Positions 14,812 to 18,396 of a stretch of 18,396 nt of DNA are shown here, piece by piece. Both the position numbers and the translations under genes were made by a program. How positions within the stretch are numbered: the first letter of the stretch is position 1; the number at the start of each line of letters is the position of its first letter. The notes below the pieces were generated by a model. It had not been told where the DNA came from, did not search any database, and saw nothing but the letters and a program-made list of their open reading frames with translations. Source of the DNA: Angelobacter sp036502105 (GTDB lineage: Bacteria; Acidobacteriota; Terriglobia; Terriglobales; Acidobacteriaceae); assembly GCA_036502105.1 (NCBI GenBank), contig DASXZE010000230.1, positions 1 to 18,396 of the forward strand, written 5' to 3'.

Positions 14812-14857
14812 AGCTATGCAGTTGAATCCAAGGGGTTTAAACTCAACTGCATTAGCT
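14812..14857. repeat. inverted repeat downstream of the S1/P1 nuclease gene
   Basis: ATGCAGTTGA (14816-14825) and TCAACTGCAT (14843-14852) are perfect reverse complements around 17 nt. AGCT extends the stem on both sides after a single unpaired T (14812-14815 and 14854-14857). It lies about 20 bp beyond the minus-strand stop codon. Lack of a T-run argues against a classic terminator, but it could protect or end the transcript. Confidence 0.6.
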
Positions 14858-14877
14858 GCTCCGCCAAGTGAAATATT

Positions 14878-15825
14878 TTATTTCAGTTCGTTGTTAATGA
14901 TGTTGGCCAGCCGCTCACCGGCCAGGGCCACGCGCTGGTCGGCAATTTGCTGGGCCTTGGCTTTATATCCCGGCGTGATGGTGAAAGGGCCATCGCCAAT
15001 GCTAATCGGATCCATATAGACATCAGCCTTGGCAATCTCAAAACTTTCGCTTGTCCACGTAGCGACGGTTTTTACATTCGCCAGCGCCGGGTCTGCCGGA
15101 GCCAGAGCGCTGGCGTAGGGAATGACCTCAGCGGGGTTCGAACTGTCACCGGGCAGGCCATCCCAGAAGGCGTGTAGTTCGCTGTTCGGACTGCTCAGCT
15201 TCACGTTGTTTCCGCCAGCGTCGCCTTTGAGATCAGACGCGCCGGTACGGGTAGAAGAGTGGAGCGGCTGGTGTACGTCGCCCACAAGATGCATCAGCCA
15301 GACCAGATCGTAGGATTTGAGCGCGTCAGTTTTGGTTGAAGCCAGCGCTTTGCGGAAGACCGTAATTTCGGTCTCGCCATTCGGCTTAGGCACGGCCGGA
15401 AGCGCGGTTCCGTCCTGGGTGAAAGGTGAATCAACAAAGTGCCAATATTTATGCCGAAGGTGGTCGGTGTAGCCTTTGTTTTGCGATGCCGTCGGTCCGG
15501 CGGGTGGCTCATCGCCATTGTCAGCGCCATCATTTGTGTAAGCTTTGTCGCTCTTGATCTCGTCCGGCCAGGTGGCGGCGATCATAAAGATCATCAGGTT
15601 TTGCTGGTCCGCCGGAGTGCCCGCCGGAATCAGCTTTTTCCACTTGGTGGCGTAATACGGATTCTTCTTAAGCAGCACGGCCACGCGGGCTTTCTTGGCG
15701 GCCGTGAGCTTCTGGTAGGCGACGTAGGCCACGGCCATGTGTCCAAAACTGAACCAGGCTTGTGAAGTGGAGCTGAAAAGAACTAGACACAGTGTAACGA
15801 TGAGAAGCTGACGCAGCTTTGACAT
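14878..15825 (-). CDS. secreted S1/P1-family zinc nuclease
   Basis: A 315-aa S1/P1 nuclease, a tri-zinc enzyme that cleaves single-stranded DNA/RNA and 3'-phosphate monoesters. The signal peptide ends at SQA (residues 21-23), so the mature protein should begin with Trp24, the residue whose amino group binds zinc in P1 nuclease. The other ligands are all visible: H29 in WFSFGHM, D88 in WPDEIK, H129 in YWHFVD, H179/D183/H189 in HLVGDVHQPLH, and H218/D222 in HAFWD. GDAGGNN (201-207) is the conserved substrate-pocket loop. The start ATG 15825 has AAGGAG 6 nt upstream on the minus strand; an upstream in-frame extension of 7 residues is unlikely. It probably acts outside the cytoplasm in nucleic acid scavenging. 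It appears monocistronic, with an inverted repeat behind it. Confidence 0.95.
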   Translation of the reverse strand: MSKLRQLLIVTLCLVLFSSTSQAWFSFGHMAVAYVAYQKLTAAKKARVAVLLKKNPYYATKWKKLIPAGTPADQQNLMIFMIAATWPDEIKSDKAYTNDGADNGDEPPAGPTASQNKGYTDHLRHKYWHFVDSPFTQDGTALPAVPKPNGETEITVFRKALASTKTDALKSYDLVWLMHLVGDVHQPLHSSTRTGASDLKGDAGGNNVKLSSPNSELHAFWDGLPGDSSNPAEVIPYASALAPADPALANVKTVATWTSESFEIAKADVYMDPISIGDGPFTITPGYKAKAQQIADQRVALAGERLANIINNELK

Positions 15826-16130
15826 GGGTGGCTCCTTGCAAGGCAAATTTTGTCTGGGGCCTGAGTTCTTACGGATGGGTTCCTATAACTAGTGTTGAAA
15901 TAACTTTGAACGTTACAAGAACTAGGTAAAGAATTCATCTGTGTTTGGGAAGGTTAAGCCTTTCAAATTGAAGGGTGATAGCGTTCCGGCCGGCGTTTTC
16001 TCCCGGAATTCACAACCAGGGCGACACCGCGCCAGCCCCGGAGTTCCCAAAGGCAGCAAAAATAAATACTGCGCCGCAATATGAGAAATCCAGTAATATC
16101 GGATTTGTAAGCGTTGGTGAGAGTGTTTTT
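15826..16130. other. spacer between the S1/P1 nuclease and the MacB-domain gene
   Basis: This is the spacer between two divergent genes and should hold both promoters. An in-frame extension of the MacB-domain gene back to a GTG at 15975 exists, but its translation (Pro/Lys-rich, no pattern) does not look like protein. The minus-strand frames here have no supporting features. I see no other element. Confidence 0.4.
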
Positions 16131-17654
16131 GTGCAGGCTCATCCCCAAATTCGTATTCTGCTCTGGCAATGTAAGTTCCTGTTGCGCACCGCCAGCCTCT
16201 TAGTCCCCGGGCCACAACGTGCGGAGTGGTATCAAAAACGCTCTGGCGACGCATGGCACTGGCTCCACTTTCTGGCTGAGTCAGGGCGGCTTACTGTTAA
16301 CCCATCGTTGGAAGTGTGGCGCTATTGCAAGCCGGCATTTCTGCAGGCGGCGTGGCTGCGCTTCGATCGCAAGAAAGTTCTTCGCCTTTATAATGAGAAG
16401 CCTCGCACAGCCCGCTTCTGCTTAAGCGCAATTCTTGCCGGGCTGTTCTTTGTGGTGTTGATCACAGGCTTAGCGCCCATTATTCGTTCAGGATTTAAGC
16501 CGTTGCCATTTCGCCAACCAGATCGTCTGGCGTATCTCTCCATGCGCGGAAGTTTTACCAAGTACGACGAAGAGAACCTCTTCCGTGTCACCGGACAATG
16601 GGCCGAGCGCAGCAAGACAACGGAAATGGCAGCGGCATACTCCTGGCATCCTGTGACAATCACCGTTGGCACGCATAAACAGGCGGACGTAAGCGCGCGC
16701 GTCTCGCCCAATTTTTTTGAATTGCTTGGGAACAACGCGGCAGTAGGCCGTTTATTTGTTTCCGCCGACGAACAGAATTGCCCTTCGTGTGTGCTGATCA
16801 CGCACCGCCTGTGGAAGGCGCAATATCATTTAGACCGTGAGGTTATCGGCAAGACAGTTTTGCTGGATGGGCGGCAGGGAACCATTATTGGTGTGCTTCC
16901 AGAAAATTTTGTTTTCATCTTTCCCGAAGTCACCGTATGGATGCTGCCGAACTGGGGCACAACTACAAATAATTTTGCTGACCGCACCGGTGCTGTTCTG
17001 CGCATGGATCCCAACACTACACTGGCGCAAACCAGGCTGGAAATTGGGAGCATGGCCCAGACAGACGGCTACGGGCAGCCGCAGCTGGAATCATTTGTTT
17101 CGCGGGCTCATCAGGGAGCCAAGCTCTATCTGTTTTTTACCGCACTCTCTTTGCTGGGCGGAATCGCGCTGGGCAGCAAGCGGCTGGGCAATGCCAAGAC
17201 GCACCGCATCAAATTGAGCTTCCGCAATCAACTGCGCTGGTGGGGATTCTTCACCCTGAAGACTTTGCTGCTGCTGGCCGTCTGCTTTGTGGGCTCTCTG
17301 GAATTTATGGGCCGTGCTTCCATTGCGTTTACGGGTTCAGTGCATCCGCTGGTCGGGCCGTTTTCTACGTGGCTATTCCTGGTCACGGCAATGGTTGCAC
17401 TCTCATGGTCGCTGCATGATCAAGGCCGACGCTGCCGCCTATGTCTGAGACGTCTGAGCAATGAGGCGTCAGTGGGCGTGCCCGGATACCTGCTGCTGGA
17501 TTGGTGGGGCACCGAGCTGGCCTGCTCAGACGGCCATGGCATGCTCCACGTTCCTGAGATGAAATCCAGCTGGCAGGAATTCGACCAGTGGGTTCCACTC
17601 GACGAATCCTGGAAGCCGCTCTTCGATCATGAAGAGCCAGTGCATACTCCCTGA
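16131..17654 (+). CDS. MacB_PCD-domain membrane protein with a Cys/His zinc-ribbon-like tail
   Basis: A 507-aa protein from GTG 16131. Parts in order: an amphipathic N-terminal cytoplasmic region (1-95, 'ILLWQCKFLLRT', 'EWYQKRSGDAWHWLHFL'); a membrane helix at about 96-117; a MacB-type periplasmic core domain at about 125-325, recognisable by 'VSPNFFELLGNNAAVGRLF', 'VLITHRLWKAQYHLDREVIGKTVLLDG' and 'IIGVLPENFVF'; three further helices at about 330-347, 372-392 and 408-426; then a C-terminal domain with CRLC (435-438) and CSDGHGMLH (465-473) that could bind zinc. Normal MacB/FtsX-type permeases place an FtsX helix bundle after the PCD. Here the bundle is shorter and no ATPase gene is adjacent, so it may not be a transporter. 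The GTG start is a choice by content; the frame is open to 15975. Confidence 0.7.
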   Translation: MQAHPQIRILLWQCKFLLRTASLLVPGPQRAEWYQKRSGDAWHWLHFLAESGRLTVNPSLEVWRYCKPAFLQAAWLRFDRKKVLRLYNEKPRTARFCLSAILAGLFFVVLITGLAPIIRSGFKPLPFRQPDRLAYLSMRGSFTKYDEENLFRVTGQWAERSKTTEMAAAYSWHPVTITVGTHKQADVSARVSPNFFELLGNNAAVGRLFVSADEQNCPSCVLITHRLWKAQYHLDREVIGKTVLLDGRQGTIIGVLPENFVFIFPEVTVWMLPNWGTTTNNFADRTGAVLRMDPNTTLAQTRLEIGSMAQTDGYGQPQLESFVSRAHQGAKLYLFFTALSLLGGIALGSKRLGNAKTHRIKLSFRNQLRWWGFFTLKTLLLLAVCFVGSLEFMGRASIAFTGSVHPLVGPFSTWLFLVTAMVALSWSLHDQGRRCRLCLRRLSNEASVGVPGYLLLDWWGTELACSDGHGMLHVPEMKSSWQEFDQWVPLDESWKPLFDHEEPVHTP

Positions 17655-17679
17655 TTTTTTAGCTTAAAGATTTTGCGGC

Positions 17680-18219
17680 TTAGAAGCTGCCTCTGCCGCC
17701 ATCATCGTCACTGGTCATGCCGGCAAAAGGATCGTCATCCTCAGCCGCTGCGCTCGTAGGGGTCTGCTTGGCCGGGGCCTGATCGCCTGCAGGTTTGTCT
17801 TTCTCCTGGTCTTTTTTGTGCTGCTCGCGCATCTGTTTGAGCTGTTCTTTTTGCTCCGGAGTCAGCACGGCAAACATCTGCTGATGGGCGGTTTTGCGCA
17901 GGGCCAGCATCTTTTCTTTCTTCTGGTCTGCGGTCAGAGAGCTGTCCTGCCGGATCGCCATTCCCTGCTTCCGCATATCCTTGCCAATCTGCTGGAACTG
18001 TTCTTTTTGCGCGTCAGTAAGGTTAAGTTTCTGGGCGAGCATGCCCATGCGCTGGCCGCCAGCCATGCGTCTGCGGCGCTGTCCGGCATTTGGCTGCGAC
18101 CCACTTTGCGATTGGCTGCCTTGGCTCTGGTCTTGCGTCTGCTGCGCCTGGGCCGTCAGCGGCAACAGCGCTACAGATGTAAGTCCTGCAAGAAGAATAC
18201 GATGAAAGAATTTAGGCAT
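17680..18219 (-). CDS. LTxxQ-motif (Spy/CpxP-like) periplasmic protein
   Basis: A 179-aa exported protein with a signal peptide (MPKFFHRILLAGLTSVALLPLTAQA, cut near residue 25). A Gln/Ser-rich linker (26-47) leads to a helical region with LTxxQ-type motifs: LTDAQ (67-71), LTADQ (95-99) and LTPEQ (119-123). These motifs define the Spy/CpxP superfamily, whose best known member is a periplasmic ATP-independent chaperone. Three motifs instead of two and a long acidic, Ala/Pro tail (DDDPFAG...DDDGG) distinguish it from Escherichia coli Spy. It is Met- and Lys-rich. ATG 18219 is chosen since GAAGGGG precedes it by 5 nt. The frame is open further upstream to 18366 without protein-like content. It is transcribed away from the partial gene at the right edge. 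Confidence 0.85.
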   Translation of the reverse strand: MPKFFHRILLAGLTSVALLPLTAQAQQTQDQSQGSQSQSGSQPNAGQRRRRMAGGQRMGMLAQKLNLTDAQKEQFQQIGKDMRKQGMAIRQDSSLTADQKKEKMLALRKTAHQQMFAVLTPEQKEQLKQMREQHKKDQEKDKPAGDQAPAKQTPTSAAAEDDDPFAGMTSDDDGGRGSF

Positions 18220-18356
18220 GGTGTCCCCTTCGCCTGATATTAACCCGCTCGGGCCAGGGAAGTTTCTGTCCTCAACCCAAAGGTAACTTTTGTCTTTTTT
18301 TCGGGTTGCTACCTTGGATAGGACGCTGGAGAATGGGAAAAGCGGAGAATACTGGA

Positions 18357-18396
18357 ATGAAGACAATGAAGAAGTTGATGGCAGTAGCAGGCATAA
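18357..18396 (+). CDS. 5' fragment of a gene with a likely signal sequence, cut by the window edge
   Basis: Only the first 13 codons or so are inside the window (MKTMKKLMAVAGI...). The Lys-rich start followed by hydrophobic residues looks like the beginning of a signal peptide or membrane anchor. ATG 18357 has GGAG 9 nt upstream. ATG 18366 in the same frame is the alternative. It is divergent from the LTxxQ gene, sharing about 135 bp of promoter DNA. The product cannot be identified. Confidence 0.5.
   Translation, partial: MKTMKKLMAVAGI

Larger units (their letters stand above)
14536..14877. other. AT-rich spacer with tandem and inverted repeats
   Basis: This stretch lies between the start of the sigma-like gene and the 3' end of the S1/P1 nuclease gene. 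It holds a 15-bp tandem repeat and an interrupted 10-bp inverted repeat, both listed separately. It should also carry the promoter for the sigma-like gene. A plus-strand frame of 75 codons (14553-14780) runs through the repeat and has no supporting features. Confidence 0.5.

Noticed and set aside
15922..16254. 110-codon minus-strand frame upstream of the MacB-domain gene
   Set aside because: It overlaps the N-terminus of the MacB-domain protein and its translation has no domain, signal peptide or start context.
18273..18335. Imperfect inverted repeat (CCAAAGGTA/TACCTTGG) between the LTxxQ gene and the right-edge gene
   Set aside because: One base is missing from one arm and alternative pairings compete. 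It could be an operator, but the evidence is too weak to list.

Overview
The window looks like chromosomal DNA from a soil-type Acidobacteriota, most like Terriglobia/Koribacter relatives. This is inferred from the protein families and not from any marker gene. The clues are moderate-to-high GC content, many small secreted proteins of lineage-biased families (DUF1579, YCF48-like, S1/P1 nuclease, LTxxQ/Spy-like), a MacB-type periplasmic-domain protein with an unusual Cys-containing tail, a cytochrome P450, and a D-Ala ligase-like ATP-grasp gene beside a zinc metallopeptidase. No rRNA, tRNA, CRISPR array, phage or intact transposase was seen.

Layout. 1-2.5 kb: a YdeI/OmdA-type protein (+), a YCF48-like secreted protein broken by a one-base frameshift (+), and a DUF1579 secreted protein (-). 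2.5-5 kb: a 50-aa membrane ORF, a membrane-anchored protein with a pentapeptide-repeat N-terminus and a clear terminator, and a secreted SnoaL/NTF2-like protein, all on the minus strand. 5.1-7.3 kb: a two-gene minus-strand cassette, metallopeptidase first and ATP-grasp ligase second. 7.4-9.2 kb: a secreted LprI/Sel1-like protein with a terminator, a 114-bp MITE-like element with 21-bp perfect terminal inverted repeats, and a DinB-family protein. 9.2-13.2 kb: a PilT/PilU-family ATPase (-), an ECF sigma factor overlapping a four-helix membrane protein likely to be its anti-sigma factor (+), and a cytochrome P450 (-). 13.2-15.8 kb: a 42-aa membrane protein (+), a sigma-70-like degenerate protein (-), and a repeat-bearing spacer followed by a secreted S1/P1 nuclease (-). 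15.9-18.4 kb: a MacB_PCD membrane protein with a C-terminal zinc-ribbon-like tail (+), an LTxxQ/Spy-like periplasmic protein (-), and the first codons of a further secreted or membrane protein running off the right edge (+).

Most genes appear to be single transcription units. The two convincing functional couplings are the ECF sigma/anti-sigma pair, whose start and stop codons overlap, and the metallopeptidase/ATP-grasp pair. The latter is the best candidate for an undescribed system: an amide-ligase fold that keeps the ATP/Mg site but lacks the N-terminal D-Ala-binding signature, next to a cytoplasmic HExxH peptidase. Several short tandem repeats (7-bp and 15-bp periods), one of them inside a coding region, suggest that slippage-prone A-rich repeats are active in this genome.
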